A DNA stretch of 12,200 bases from a bacterium (GTDB taxonomy: Bacteria > Patescibacteriota > JABMPQ01 > JAQVVF01): assembly GCA_030611905.1 (NCBI GenBank), contig JAUWOX010000020.1, forward strand, positions 1 through 12,200, written 5' to 3'. The notes below the pieces were generated by a model. That model made no database searches, was not told the DNA's origin, and was given only the letters and a program-made list of their open reading frames with translations. Below are positions 1 to 6,695 of the stretch, piece by piece. A program made the position numbers and the translations under genes. Numbering within the stretch: the stretch's first letter is position 1; each line of letters opens with the position of its first letter.

Positions 1-90
1 CCACTTTTTAATAGTCAGGGTGCTACTTTGAAGGGCATGATCAAATTCCGCCCTCAATATATTTCTAACACTATTTTTCTTTTTTGTCAA
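1..90 (-). CDS. Partial hypothetical protein, N-terminus only
   Basis: The frame is open to the left window edge and gives about 30 residues, including ILRAEFDHALQSS, which reads like a genuine helical phage protein. An in-frame TAA lies two codons upstream, so the only usable starts are TTG at 90 or a second TTG at 57. An AAGGA element near 105-110 is rather far from the first TTG. A TTGACA promoter (62-90) overlaps this start and would favour the second TTG. By position it should belong to the head or structural module after portal, but no function can be read from 30 residues. Confidence 0.4.
   Translation of the reverse strand, partial: MTKKKNSVRNILRAEFDHALQSSTLTIKKW
62..90 (-). promoter_or_regulatory. 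Candidate promoter, TTGACA-17-TAGAAA
   Basis: On the minus strand a perfect -35 (TTGACA, 85-90) is followed by a 17-base spacer and a -10 of TAGAAA (62-67). The predicted start of transcription is near 55-57, on top of a TTG codon of the edge gene. It matches the layout of the other TTGACA promoters in the window. The spacer is A-rich and could occur by chance, so support is moderate. Confidence 0.4.
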
Positions 91-144
91 TTCTTATATC
101 TAATTCCTTTTGTATAGTATGTCTATGAATAAATCAAGAGATGA

Positions 145-408
145 TTATTTTTTCTTTTTTACAAGACGTCCATCCTTAACATCCCATTTATTTGGGTCTA
201 AAGGGATACTATGCTCAAAAGGACAACCTCGGCAGATAAAATAAGGGCCTTTCTTTACAATAGGAAAATGCTTTGTCATATTAGGCTTTGAAAGCTTTTC
301 TGTGTCAATTAAAGTAGTGACTGCTTCTTTTGCCCAGAACTCTTTATCCAAGGACGATGGAAGATTTTTAGGAATTTCTCTTTTACTCTTTTGCTGATTT
401 CTGTCCAT
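145..408 (-). CDS. Small protein with CxxC motif, head-region hypothetical
   Basis: 87 residues. The N-terminal half is charged and helical. The C-terminal half contains a short CRGC motif at about residues 59-62, followed by PFEHSIPLDPNKW, and ends in a lysine-rich tail (VKKKK). A single CxxC plus a nearby His could hold a metal, but a complete zinc ribbon is not visible. The ATG lies inside the last codons of the upstream 59-residue gene, in another frame (26-base overlap), so translation is probably coupled. A purine stretch AAGGGAAG precedes it. I do not recognise the family; the position downstream of portal suggests a virion-assembly or accessory role, which is inference. Confidence 0.65.
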   Translation of the reverse strand: MDRNQQKSKREIPKNLPSSLDKEFWAKEAVTTLIDTEKLSKPNMTKHFPIVKKGPYFICRGCPFEHSIPLDPNKWDVKDGRLVKKKK

Positions 409-562
409 ACTCTGCTTCCCTTTTAATAGTAACTGCTTTCATCGCTTTGATCTTTGTATCGTGCTCTGATTGAAGTTCCAATTTATGTTTTTCTCCCAAA
501 CCAATAACTTTATATACTCCATACTTATCAGTTTCTGAAACTTTTCTAACAACCCAAGACAT
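383..562 (-). CDS. Small hypothetical protein, 59 residues
   Basis: Read by eye: an ATG at 562 preceded by AGAAAGGA with good spacing, and an open frame of 59 codons to TAA at 383. The protein starts MSWVVRKVSETDKYGVYKV, and its middle (KHKLELQSEHDTKIKAMKAV) is rich in Lys and Glu. It looks like a small alpha/beta protein with a short beta N-terminus and a charged helix. It overlaps the next gene by 26 bases in another frame and follows the 51-residue basic gene by 10 bases, so it belongs to the portal-downstream operon. No family recognised. Confidence 0.65.
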   Translation of the reverse strand: MSWVVRKVSETDKYGVYKVIGLGEKHKLELQSEHDTKIKAMKAVTIKREAEYGQKSAKE

Positions 563-572
563 TTTTTCCTTT

Positions 573-728
573 CTAAGTTAACTCTGTCCGAACTTTCGCT
601 CTTAACTGTTCCCAGTCAGAGATTGAGTTCTTTTTAACTTCATCAAAAATCTTTTTAATTCTTTGAAAAACACTAGGTGCTTTGACTGATCTTGATCTTG
701 ATCTTTTAGATCTTTTAAAAACTCTCAT
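573..728 (-). CDS. Small basic RS-repeat protein, 51 residues
   Basis: The ATG at 728 has a near-perfect Shine-Dalgarno (AAAGGAGG, 5 bases away) that overlaps the end of the preceding gene. The 51-residue product is split in two: a very basic Arg-Ser N-terminus (RVFKRSKRSRSRSRSVK) and a C-terminal helix ending in SDWEQLRAKVRTELT. The Arg-Ser part is encoded by three tandem hexamers at 687-704. The basic N-terminus resembles small DNA-condensing or internal virion proteins, but there is no homology to support a name. It is co-transcribed with portal and the 145-residue protein. Confidence 0.7.
   Translation of the reverse strand: MRVFKRSKRSRSRSVKAPSVFQRIKKIFDEVKKNSISDWEQLRAKVRTELT
687..704 (-). 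repeat. Three tandem hexamers coding Arg-Ser
   Basis: TGATCT (plus strand) is repeated three times without interruption and encodes the RSRSRS core of the 51-residue basic protein. A short in-frame repeat of this kind can expand or contract by slippage without breaking the gene. Confidence 0.7.
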
Positions 729-730
729 TT

Positions 731-1168
731 TTACCTCCTTTCTTCACGCTTCCTTAACCGCTCTGCCTTAGCTTTTTCCTTCTCCATCTCAGCTTTTTTC
801 ATTAATTCAACTACCTTTTGTCTAGTTTCTACAAATTTAATAATATCTCCACCAAAATTGCTGATCTGATCCATTAAAACATATCTAAACCCCAAGAGCT
901 CCAAATTAAACCCGCTTTCCATTGCCGCTTTAGTTGTATTGTCTTTTAGTTTTTTAAGCGAATTCTCAATATACTTTTTAATCAACCGCCAAAACTCTGA
1001 ATCAGCTCCTTCGGCCAAAACATTATCATCAGCTTCCTTTGGTTTCATGCGTGCTTCTTTAGCTTCCTTGATCGCCTCAGCAATAAAAGACGGCGAAGAA
1101 CGTTGTGAAGTAGGAGCAACTGCTTGTTTAGCTTCTTGTTCTGTAATTACTTTTTCTTTATCTTTCAT
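731..1168 (-). CDS. Helical portal-adjacent protein, scaffold-type candidate
   Basis: 145 residues in three parts. An N-terminal region (1-55) is charged and low in complexity. A central block (about 56-115) runs from DSEFWRLIKKYIENSLKKL to LMDQISNFGGDIIKF and should form a helical hairpin. A C-terminal helix (115-145) is very rich in Lys, Glu and Arg. The Trp-containing hairpin is of a kind I associate with small proteins next to portal or capsid genes in tailed phages. A scaffolding or head-assembly role fits the charged coiled-coil ends but is inference. The ATG lies one base after the portal stop with no clear ribosome site, so translation is probably coupled to portal. Confidence 0.7.
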   Translation of the reverse strand: MKDKEKVITEQEAKQAVAPTSQRSSPSFIAEAIKEAKEARMKPKEADDNVLAEGADSEFWRLIKKYIENSLKKLKDNTTKAAMESGFNLELLGFRYVLMDQISNFGGDIIKFVETRQKVVELMKKAEMEKEKAKAERLRKREERR

Positions 1169-1169
1169 A

Positions 1170-3089
1170 TTATATTGCCGGTGTGGTAGGAATTCCTTTT
1201 ATTCCCCCAAAAATCTTGTGTGCTGCCGCTGCAATCGCTTGATCTTTAAATTCAGGTACTTTAACTGGAGCTGGAGTTTCTGATATTGTTGGAACAACCT
1301 TGCCTTCAACCTTACCTTCTTTGCCTTCTTCTCCTAGCTTTTGTTCCGGTTCAATCAAGATTCTATCCCAATCTCTAACTGGAGAGGCAAGCAAAGTCCT
1401 TTTAACTAATTCTGCAAAATCAATGTCTTTTCCCTTTTCCCTAATTTCTGCTAATAGTCCGGGGTTCTTTAAAAGAAGAGCCATAAATCCTCCAAGGAAT
1501 TGCGCCTCGTCTTGCACATTTCTTTTCATTGTTGAACCGGGTTCAATTTCAAAGTCAAACTTTACTGGCTCTCCATTCTCCTGAAAGTATTTCTTATTAA
1601 TTTTGACATTTCCTCTTTTGCCGGACTTAAAAACTTCTAATATATTCTCTTTAGGATATATATTTTTAAGCTCTTTAATTTCTGCTTCATGAACTCTTAC
1701 TATTTGATCAACTTCCAATTCATTGGCAGCCAAAGCAATCCAACGAGTATATATTTGACCAACCGTATCTTCCATCATGAACCGATCCCAATTATCTCTC
1801 GCAGATTCTCTAAAGCTCATATATTTAATCGCTTCTGGAGATTTACCCATACCCGCTTCAACTCCTTCCGTCTTTGTTACTTGAGCAGTTCCCATCAAAT
1901 TATGAATGGCCGTTTGCATAAATCCATAAGTAGATTGAAAAGTCTGCATTCCCTGCGGATTAAGATTCATTGGCTGAACATCTTTATTGGGATTATTCAT
2001 AAACCATTTCTCACCCGCCCCCCATTTAATTGAACTTGGCGTTACATTGTCAGGATTAATGTGAAGTGGAGGAAAGATAGAATATTTCACACCGTCTAGA
2101 TAAAGATTAATCAATGAATTAACTGCAAATTGAAGTGTTTGCCCTCTTTCAAATTCTCCTAATCCAATGATTGAATCCAAAAGAGGAAAAGCGTGTTTAA
2201 CTGTGATTGGAAGCATTCCTTCAGGATAAGGATTTTCTACAATCCTTAAAATCCAAGGCCGTGATTTTTTATTATCAATTTGCTGTGGTGTCCAAGTAAT
2301 CCATTTGTCAGTCCGGTATTCTGTATAAATGTCCACTGAAGGAAAAACCGTGTCACCAAAAAGAGAAGGATATAATTCTCTTTCAACATATGATCTTGCT
2401 TCTTTAACACTAGCCTTACTATTATCTCCTTCTGATTTCCTTGCCTTCATCTCCGACATCATGTTGTCTACATTTTGCCAAATATCCGGGTTTGCCTTTT
2501 GCTGTTCTAAAAGCCAAGATGCAGAAACAGATGCTTTGACTCCAAACCAATCACTTTCGTCTACATTTTTCTTCCCGGGTTGTGGTCTAACATTCCTCAT
2601 TTCTAAATTAAGATATTCCGGCCCGATATAGCCATTTCTGGGATTAACTCTCCAAGGAACTAATCCAAAGAAAGAACCATAAACAGAAGAATAGAAATTT
2701 GTCAATCGGAGCTTCATTAAATGAGAATAATGTTCGTTTGCATTTTTTCTGTAGTATTTCAAGAGAAGATTCATCAACGCATTCTTCCCCAAATCATCTC
2801 TAGAAACAGCGTAGGCTCTCCCAGAGGCGGGCCGTGCCATCACTCTAGCGGCACGGTCCATACAAAGCGTAGATAAAACAGGATCAAAAACTTGAGATTT
2901 TGCTCGGGTGCTTAATTGATCCTCTAGCCGACAAATAAGCATGGATTCTTTTTCATCCCAAGTATCTCTTTTAGTAGAAAGCCATTTATGGGAATCAGAT
3001 TCATGAGTTTGACATTCTTCTAAAAGGGCGGCTTGACCTTTTTCCCCTTCTTTGATTGGTTTATGTTTGGAGGGTTTCTTTTTTGCCAT
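1170..3089 (-). CDS. Phage portal protein
   Basis: 639 residues, in the usual position downstream of terL and upstream of head-assembly genes. The portal forms the dodecameric channel at the capsid vertex through which DNA is packaged and to which the tail attaches. The N-terminus is lysine-rich and hydrophilic. A long mixed alpha/beta body follows (FFGLVPWRVNPRNG; RPWILRIVENPYPEGMLP), then a helical stem-like stretch (LIGLGEFERGQTLQFAVNS; MQTAIHNLMG) and a flexible Pro/Lys-rich C-terminus. The size is nearer the large P22-like portals than the ~500-residue type. No ribosome site precedes the ATG; an in-frame TAA lies seven codons upstream, and a promoter at 3100-3128 puts the transcript start about 3 bases before it. 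Family assignment is from context and overall pattern, not from a profile search. Confidence 0.8.
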   Translation of the reverse strand: MAKKKPSKHKPIKEGEKGQAALLEECQTHESDSHKWLSTKRDTWDEKESMLICRLEDQLSTRAKSQVFDPVLSTLCMDRAARVMARPASGRAYAVSRDDLGKNALMNLLLKYYRKNANEHYSHLMKLRLTNFYSSVYGSFFGLVPWRVNPRNGYIGPEYLNLEMRNVRPQPGKKNVDESDWFGVKASVSASWLLEQQKANPDIWQNVDNMMSEMKARKSEGDNSKASVKEARSYVERELYPSLFGDTVFPSVDIYTEYRTDKWITWTPQQIDNKKSRPWILRIVENPYPEGMLPITVKHAFPLLDSIIGLGEFERGQTLQFAVNSLINLYLDGVKYSIFPPLHINPDNVTPSSIKWGAGEKWFMNNPNKDVQPMNLNPQGMQTFQSTYGFMQTAIHNLMGTAQVTKTEGVEAGMGKSPEAIKYMSFRESARDNWDRFMMEDTVGQIYTRWIALAANELEVDQIVRVHEAEIKELKNIYPKENILEVFKSGKRGNVKINKKYFQENGEPVKFDFEIEPGSTMKRNVQDEAQFLGGFMALLLKNPGLLAEIREKGKDIDFAELVKRTLLASPVRDWDRILIEPEQKLGEEGKEGKVEGKVVPTISETPAPVKVPEFKDQAIAAAAHKIFGGIKGIPTTPAI

Positions 3090-3099
3090 GTCTTTTTTT

Positions 3100-3128
3100 A
3101 GTTTAAAACCTTACAGAGCGTTTGTCAA
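3100..3128 (-). promoter_or_regulatory. Portal promoter, near-leaderless
   Basis: Perfect -35 TTGACA (3123-3128), a 17-base spacer and -10 TAAACT (3100-3105). Transcription should start about 3093, only some 4 bases before the portal ATG at 3089, and no Shine-Dalgarno is present. The stop codon TGA of the upstream DUF2292-like gene is embedded in the -35 hexamer, so the two elements are tightly packed. It would let the structural genes be expressed apart from the terminase genes. Confidence 0.6.
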
Positions 3129-3316
3129 GCTTTGGGGAATTTATATCTTTTAGTAGCGGCGATGTCGGTTACTTTTCCATGATAAATCCTTATTTCAATA
3201 ATTCCGTTTTCTATTTGACCGATTAGTTTGTCAATAGAGAATAAATAGGGTTTTTCTTTTTTCAAGTAAAGCCCGACTTGTTTAATTGCTTCTTGGATTT
3301 GTTGATCTTTTTTCAT
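3125..3316 (-). CDS. DUF2292/YezD-like small protein
   Basis: 63 residues. The second half, IGQIENGIIEIRIYHGKVTDI, has the pattern of the DUF2292/YezD family: a helix, then two strands with a Gly turn (iryGxixIxixdGkvxxI). The function of that family is unknown to me; members occur both in phages and in bacterial chromosomes. The ATG directly abuts the terL stop, and AGAGGA lies nine bases upstream, so it is translated from the terminase message. It sits between terL and portal. The stop codon is shared with the -35 box of the portal promoter. Confidence 0.7.
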   Translation of the reverse strand: MKKDQQIQEAIKQVGLYLKKEKPYLFSIDKLIGQIENGIIEIRIYHGKVTDIAATKRYKFPKA

Positions 3317-4609
3317 TTAATAAAGTCCTCTCTTGTCAAACAGCCTTTCCTTTGGAAACGCCGCCTTGATTTCTTCAAAACTTTTCTTTCTTATGATTGA
3401 CCTATCCCTTACATTTATACAATAATATTCTAAAGCCCTCATCGCATGACTCCATTCATCATGGATTGGTATTTCGTTTCTAACATGAAGTCCTTTCCTT
3501 TCTGTCGGATAACGATAATTCAACAAACAATCTCTGAAATGTTCAAGCTTATTAGAAACATAAAGACGAGAAATAAAACCATGAGTAATTCTAATTTGTT
3601 CTGGGATTTTTACTCCGTCTTTAGTTTTTACATGAATTCCCTTTTTTGCTAATTCGTCAATAACGCTTGTGCCGGTCGTCAATGTTCTTGCTTTCCCGGC
3701 TGGATCGCCGGTATAAAGTTCTGCTTTTTTGTAAGGCTTTGAATTGATCACTGAGATAAAATGTTCAATGCTTGCATCAGAAGCTTCGTAATAATCAATT
3801 ACTCTCAACTCTCTTAATCCAAGTGGTTGAAGCCAAATAACGGCCGTTGGTTCATTAACTCCCCAATCAAAAGTAATATGAACCGGTAAAATAGGATCAT
3901 ATTCAAGTTCAATAAACCTCGTTTCCATTTGCCATTCTTTGTAGACCATGCCGACAAATTTGACGAACTCGGCTAGAATTTCTTGCCGGTAATATTCTTC
4001 ACCATACTCTTTATATTCTGCTACTAATGCATCAAGTTCTTCTTTAGGCAAAGAGGGATTATCGTAAGTAGTATAATGAAAATATTTCCAAGTTGGATCA
4101 TTCTTTAAAGCATAAAGATTTTTAAATCCTTTTGGAGTTCCCACCACCATTGCCGGTGCTTGATGAGGAATTAAATTAGGCCGAATAATTAAAGGCCAAA
4201 TATCTTCTCTCCAGTCGTCATACTCATCACAACCAATTGCACCCCAATTACTCATTCCCCTTAAAGCTTCTTTGTTCTCAACACCAAACAATTGAATTTT
4301 ACCCCGCCCCGGTACTTCAACTGAAAGCTCTGTTTCATTTGTTTTATAAGGAACGTTGTGTTTTTTAAGTTCTATCAAAATTCTGTTGATATGATCATCC
4401 CAGACAATATTCTTTGCTTGAACTTTAGAAGGAGCGATATAGGGATAAAGAAGCTTTGTTTCTAATGCTCCTTTAAAAAGCCAGCTAATCACTGTTGCTG
4501 TTTTCCAAAACTTCCGCCCGGCGACAATCACTTTAAAACGAGAAGGATCATCAAGGATTTTATCTTGATTTCCGTGTGATTGTTTTGGCGCAAATAAGTT
4601 TATTTCCAT
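3317..4609 (-). CDS. terL: Terminase large subunit (packaging ATPase/nuclease)
   Basis: 430 residues, the normal length. TerL pumps DNA into the procapsid and cuts the concatemer. Visible in order: a Walker A-like loop VIVAGRKFWKT (27-37), Walker B GAIGCDEYDDW with D128-E129, the coupling motif VVGTPKG (155-161), then an RNase H-fold nuclease with FDWG (D248), TGDPAG (D302) and HDEWSHAMRALEYY (383-396). Two odd residues: Walker A has Trp35 where Gly normally precedes the Lys, and in the last nuclease motif Arg391 appears where I expect the Asp of DAlRY. These could be lineage traits or damage. The ATG has AAGGA upstream and overlaps terS by 10 bases. Identification is firm; activity is not certain. 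Confidence 0.93.
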   Translation of the reverse strand: MEINLFAPKQSHGNQDKILDDPSRFKVIVAGRKFWKTATVISWLFKGALETKLLYPYIAPSKVQAKNIVWDDHINRILIELKKHNVPYKTNETELSVEVPGRGKIQLFGVENKEALRGMSNWGAIGCDEYDDWREDIWPLIIRPNLIPHQAPAMVVGTPKGFKNLYALKNDPTWKYFHYTTYDNPSLPKEELDALVAEYKEYGEEYYRQEILAEFVKFVGMVYKEWQMETRFIELEYDPILPVHITFDWGVNEPTAVIWLQPLGLRELRVIDYYEASDASIEHFISVINSKPYKKAELYTGDPAGKARTLTTGTSVIDELAKKGIHVKTKDGVKIPEQIRITHGFISRLYVSNKLEHFRDCLLNYRYPTERKGLHVRNEIPIHDEWSHAMRALEYYCINVRDRSIIRKKSFEEIKAAFPKERLFDKRGLY

Positions 4610-5091
4610 TCTTTTCCTTTCCCTCGGGTAATCGTGAATTTAAACTGTTGAGCGATAAGAGGAAATCCTCCAGATTTAAGTCCTTCTACTAATTCATACC
4701 ATAACCTAACTCTATTTGTATCTCCTTCTGTTACTGCTTTTCTATAAAGAGCCATTAGAACGTTGCTCGTGAGCTTCTTGGCCCAGAAATTTCTACTCTT
4801 TACTAATAAATTGTTTTCTTCTATTTTTTTGTTCCAAATAGTAAGAGTGTATTTATTAATCCTGAACTTCTTAGTAAACTCCGTCTGGTTCTTAATTTCT
4901 AAAAGAGAAATCGCCAGCTCTTCATCAATTCCCAACCCCTTCAACACCGGCCTTTGCTGTCCTCTCAATATCGTGGGTAATGATTTCCATAGAATATAAC
5001 TCTGGAAATCCTGTCCCCGATAGACTAGCTTCCTTTTCTTTTTACGCCTTTTTACAATTTTCTTGCTTTTTGATTTGTGAACTTTTCCCAT
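4600..5091 (-). CDS. terS: Terminase small subunit
   Basis: 163 residues directly before terL and overlapping it by 10 bases. TerS recognises the packaging site and regulates TerL. The N-terminus (1-25) is extremely basic (KSKSKKIVKRRKKKRK). A helix-turn-helix-like block follows at about 78-110 (LLEIKNQTEFTKKFRINKYTLTIWNKKI), then a helical oligomerisation-type region (NVLMALYRKAVTEGDTNRVR). The DNA-binding motif followed by a helix with 'EGDtnRv.LWyE' fits phage TerS proteins of the phBC6A51 type. No Shine-Dalgarno is visible before the ATG, and the preceding ~30 bases are AT-rich. Name based on motif and position. Confidence 0.8.
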   Translation of the reverse strand: MGKVHKSKSKKIVKRRKKKRKLVYRGQDFQSYILWKSLPTILRGQQRPVLKGLGIDEELAISLLEIKNQTEFTKKFRINKYTLTIWNKKIEENNLLVKSRNFWAKKLTSNVLMALYRKAVTEGDTNRVRLWYELVEGLKSGGFPLIAQQFKFTITRGKGKEWK

Positions 5092-5118
5092 AAAAAACTT
5101 ATGGTTATTTCTATCAAA

Positions 5119-5520
5119 CTATATTATATATTCATTATATTTTGACAATCCTTTTATTGATATTCTAATATGATTTGTTGGACACTTTTTTGTTGGTATT
5201 AAAAATGTTTTCTTAGGTATTCCATTTGTCATTCCAATTAACAAAAAATAGTCGCAATATTTATAATCTTGACCTTTTCTTTTTCCATCTTTTACTTTTC
5301 TTAAACTAAAGTCCCAAATGGGCATCTTTTTGGTTTTTGAAGTTAAAACTGGATTGGAAAATTTAACATCATATTTTACATCCTTATATTCTAAATCATA
5401 AGAACCTGTTGGATTTTTGATAGTTAAATGTTTAATTTTGACAGGAGAAATATTTAGATATTCTGCGAGTTTGAAACGACCATATTTTTCATAAAACAAT
5501 CTAAAATCTGTTCCGTTCAT
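5119..5520 (-). CDS. PD-(D/E)xK-type endonuclease, homing or restriction-like
   Basis: 133 residues from the ATG at 5520. The frame can be extended to a TTG at 5538, but that lies inside the promoter spacer, so ATG is preferred. The N-terminus FYEKYGRFKLAEYLNIS looks like a short DNA-binding helix pair. The core GSYDLEYKDVKYDVKFS has the acidic then (D/x)xK spacing of the PD-(D/E)xK nuclease fold (Asp in SYDLEY, then DVK), followed by WDFSL, a strand CDYFLLIGM and FLIPTKK, typical of restriction-like and free-standing homing endonucleases that end in an IxIS...YxxY segment. Its position directly before terS is where many phages keep a nuclease that assists packaging or spreads by homing. Family assigned by eye. 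Confidence 0.65.
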   Translation of the reverse strand: MNGTDFRLFYEKYGRFKLAEYLNISPVKIKHLTIKNPTGSYDLEYKDVKYDVKFSNPVLTSKTKKMPIWDFSLRKVKDGKRKGQDYKYCDYFLLIGMTNGIPKKTFLIPTKKCPTNHIRISIKGLSKYNEYII

Positions 5521-5526
5521 GTCCCT

Positions 5527-5555
5527 ACTATATAACAACTATTTCATTATGTCAA
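5527..5555 (-). promoter_or_regulatory. Endonuclease promoter, leaderless
   Basis: Perfect -35 TTGACA (5550-5555), 17-base spacer and -10 TATAGT (5527-5532, five of six). The seventh base after the -10 is the A of the ATG at 5520, so the transcript is predicted to begin at the start codon itself. There is no usable Shine-Dalgarno. This is the clearest leaderless arrangement in the window. Confidence 0.7.
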
Positions 5556-5556
5556 C

Positions 5557-5584
5557 TACCCCTTGTCCCCTACTCTCCCCCACC
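5557..5584 (-). other. G-run cluster upstream of promoter
   Basis: On the minus strand runs of five, four and four G (plus a GG one base away from the first) sit within 28 bases just upstream of the TTGACA at 5550-5555, in an otherwise AT-rich region. It could form a two-layer or bulged G-quadruplex or be a protein site. Nothing beyond base composition supports a function. Confidence 0.35.
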
Positions 5585-5607
5585 GAGAGCTTTGTTGCTT
5601 TTCGTGC

Positions 5608-5787
5608 CTATTGCTTCGGTTTTTCCCAAAAGCCGAGTGGAGTGGGGGATTCTGTTTCTTTTTCATCTCTTTTATACCAACACTCTAAATGATAATGCTT
5701 AAATTCTCCGGTCTCCTTATCTACATAAGTTGCCGTACTATGTTTAGTTAATAATATTCTCTTTTTACAATAACGGCAAATTTCCAT
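5608..5787 (-). CDS. Small zinc-finger protein, 59 residues
   Basis: Found by reading the gap: ATG at 5787, TAG at 5608. The protein opens with ICRYCKKRILLTKHS and continues to FKHYHLECWYKR, so the potential ligands are two Cys in CxxC (residues 4 and 7), then His and Cys in HxxC (about 33-36), a LIM-like or treble-clef-like pattern. The tail is hydrophilic with PTPLGFWEKP. The ribosome site is weak (AAGTAAGAAAAC), and the ATG is only a few bases after the preceding stop, so coupling is likely. It is the last gene of the small-protein block before the endonuclease promoter. Function unknown; nucleic-acid or protein binding is the usual inference. Confidence 0.65.
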   Translation of the reverse strand: MEICRYCKKRILLTKHSTATYVDKETGEFKHYHLECWYKRDEKETESPTPLGFWEKPKQ

Positions 5788-5793
5788 GTTTTC

Positions 5794-6159
5794 TTACTTG
5801 GTTTTTTCATTGATTCTATTCTCTCTTTGCCAGTCTTTTAACATTAAATAACTCCAATACCAATCCTTATTTTCGTTTTTTCGTTGCTTTATTTCCTTAA
5901 AAGATTTAGCTTTTATGGCTATATGATAAGCCTCTATTAAATATCGTTTTCTCTCATTTTGTAAACGAAAAGAAATATCGCCACCACTTACTGAATGTAA
6001 ACACAGGCTTCCTTTATAAAATCCCTGCTTAGTTAAATCGCCTCCACATTTAGGACAAAAATGAAAACCTACGTCCTGATAATTGAGATAGCTAGTTGGC
6101 TCAAATATCCACTTCATTTTCTTTTTAAGCCAATTATTAAACTCTTTATTCTTTTTCAT
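5794..6159 (-). CDS. Zinc-ribbon protein, 121 residues
   Basis: Contains FHFCPKCGGDLTKQGFYKGSLC at about 33-54: a CPxCGG knuckle followed by a third Cys, with a His-Ser stretch (LHSVSGG) nearby that could complete a site. The rest is basic and helical (FRLQNERKRYLIEAYHIAI; IKQRKNENKDWYWSYLMLKDW), suggesting a DNA- or RNA-interacting helical tail. The ATG lies within the end of the upstream 69-residue gene (14-base overlap) with AAGGAAAATCA in front. No family recognised. It is the largest member of the small-gene block and probably an accessory or takeover-type early protein, which is inference from context only. Confidence 0.7.
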   Translation of the reverse strand: MKKNKEFNNWLKKKMKWIFEPTSYLNYQDVGFHFCPKCGGDLTKQGFYKGSLCLHSVSGGDISFRLQNERKRYLIEAYHIAIKAKSFKEIKQRKNENKDWYWSYLMLKDWQRENRINEKTK

Positions 6160-6355
6160 TGATTTTCCTTTTAATTTCTTTTATTTCCAACAAGTCCCGC
6201 TCTCCATCCCACCACTTATTACAATCGTCAACCAAACCCAAAGCCCATTTTTTGATATCATGTTCCAATTCAGCCCTGTTAGGCTCATCAAGACCATATT
6301 TTCCTTGACATTTACAATAGCTGTCAATAAAGTCTAAAATGTTTTTAAGTTTCAT
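6146..6355 (-). CDS. Small acidic helical protein, 69 residues
   Basis: The protein (MKLKNILDFIDSYCKCQGKYG...) is helical, with a CKC pair near residue 15, an acidic middle (RAELEHDIKKWALGLVDD) and a charged C-terminus. The ATG is preceded by the AAATAGAAAGGAGAT cassette used before many of its neighbours. It overlaps the next gene by 14 bases. No recognisable domain; the reading frame is well supported by start signal and gene packing. Confidence 0.65.
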   Translation of the reverse strand: MKLKNILDFIDSYCKCQGKYGLDEPNRAELEHDIKKWALGLVDDCNKWWDGERDLLEIKEIKRKINEKE

Positions 6356-6364
6356 ATCTCCTTT

Positions 6365-6451
6365 CTATTTTTGCTCCTTTAAACAATCACAACACCGCCA
6401 ACAATATTTCTTCCAGTCATAAAAGACAAAATTACATTTACACTTTTTCAT
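6365..6451 (-). CDS. Tiny Cys-rich protein, 28 residues
   Basis: ATG at 6451, TAG at 6365, preceded by AAATAGAAAGGAAAT. The product has six Cys in 28 residues: CKC near the start and a cluster CWRCCDC near the end, with a Trp-rich middle (YDWKKYCW). It would fit a minimal zinc knuckle or metal-binding peptide. The stop codon TAG forms part of the ribosome-site cassette of the next gene. The strong start signal and tight packing argue for a real gene despite its length. Confidence 0.55.
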   Translation of the reverse strand: MKKCKCNFVFYDWKKYCWRCCDCLKEQK

Positions 6452-6501
6452 ATTTCCTTTCTATTTTTGCTTAATATATTAGTTAGTTATTTTTCTTTCT
6501 T

Positions 6502-6524
6502 GAAAGAATATCATAAATTCTTTC
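6502..6524. repeat. 8-bp inverted repeat at a gene end
   Basis: GAAAGAAT and ATTCTTTC are separated by seven bases and straddle the TGA of the 55-residue gene. The stem is AT-rich and no U-tract follows, so it is more likely an mRNA 3' hairpin or chance than a terminator. Confidence 0.35.
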
Positions 6525-6678
6525 GTTTTATTTCTCCACATTTCTCGCAATAGATAGACGCAATAACTTCATCATAGGTCGAAGTATTAAAATATCCTAC
6601 TCCTCCTCGTTGTCGTTCTTGTCTATAATGGGTTTTAGTACTTTGACCTAAAGGTTTCCAACTATGCTTGCATTTCAT
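6511..6678 (-). CDS. DUF1660-like zinc protein, 55 residues
   Basis: ATG at 6678 with AAAGGGAG upstream, TGA at 6511. The protein begins MKCKHSWKPLG and ends IYCEKCGEIKRKNL. A CxH start followed by a CEKCG knuckle near the end is the pattern of phage DUF1660-type small zinc proteins, where two ligands near the N-terminus and two near the C-terminus hold one metal. The middle is Arg/Gln-rich (HYRQERQRGG). A second gene with the same layout lies at 7872-8021, so this phage carries two divergent versions. Function not known. Confidence 0.65.
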   Translation of the reverse strand: MKCKHSWKPLGQSTKTHYRQERQRGGVGYFNTSTYDEVIASIYCEKCGEIKRKNL

Positions 6679-6695
6679 TCTCCCTTTCTGCCTTG

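Noticed and set aside
939..1283. Plus-strand ORF of 114 codons
   Set aside because: It lies opposite the portal end and the 145-residue gene, has no ribosome site, and its composition is that of a complementary-strand shadow.
5093..5150. Promoter before terS (TTGTCA with TAATAT)
   Set aside because: The region is so AT-rich that -10-like strings are abundant, and no pair with a good spacer and plausible leader stands out.
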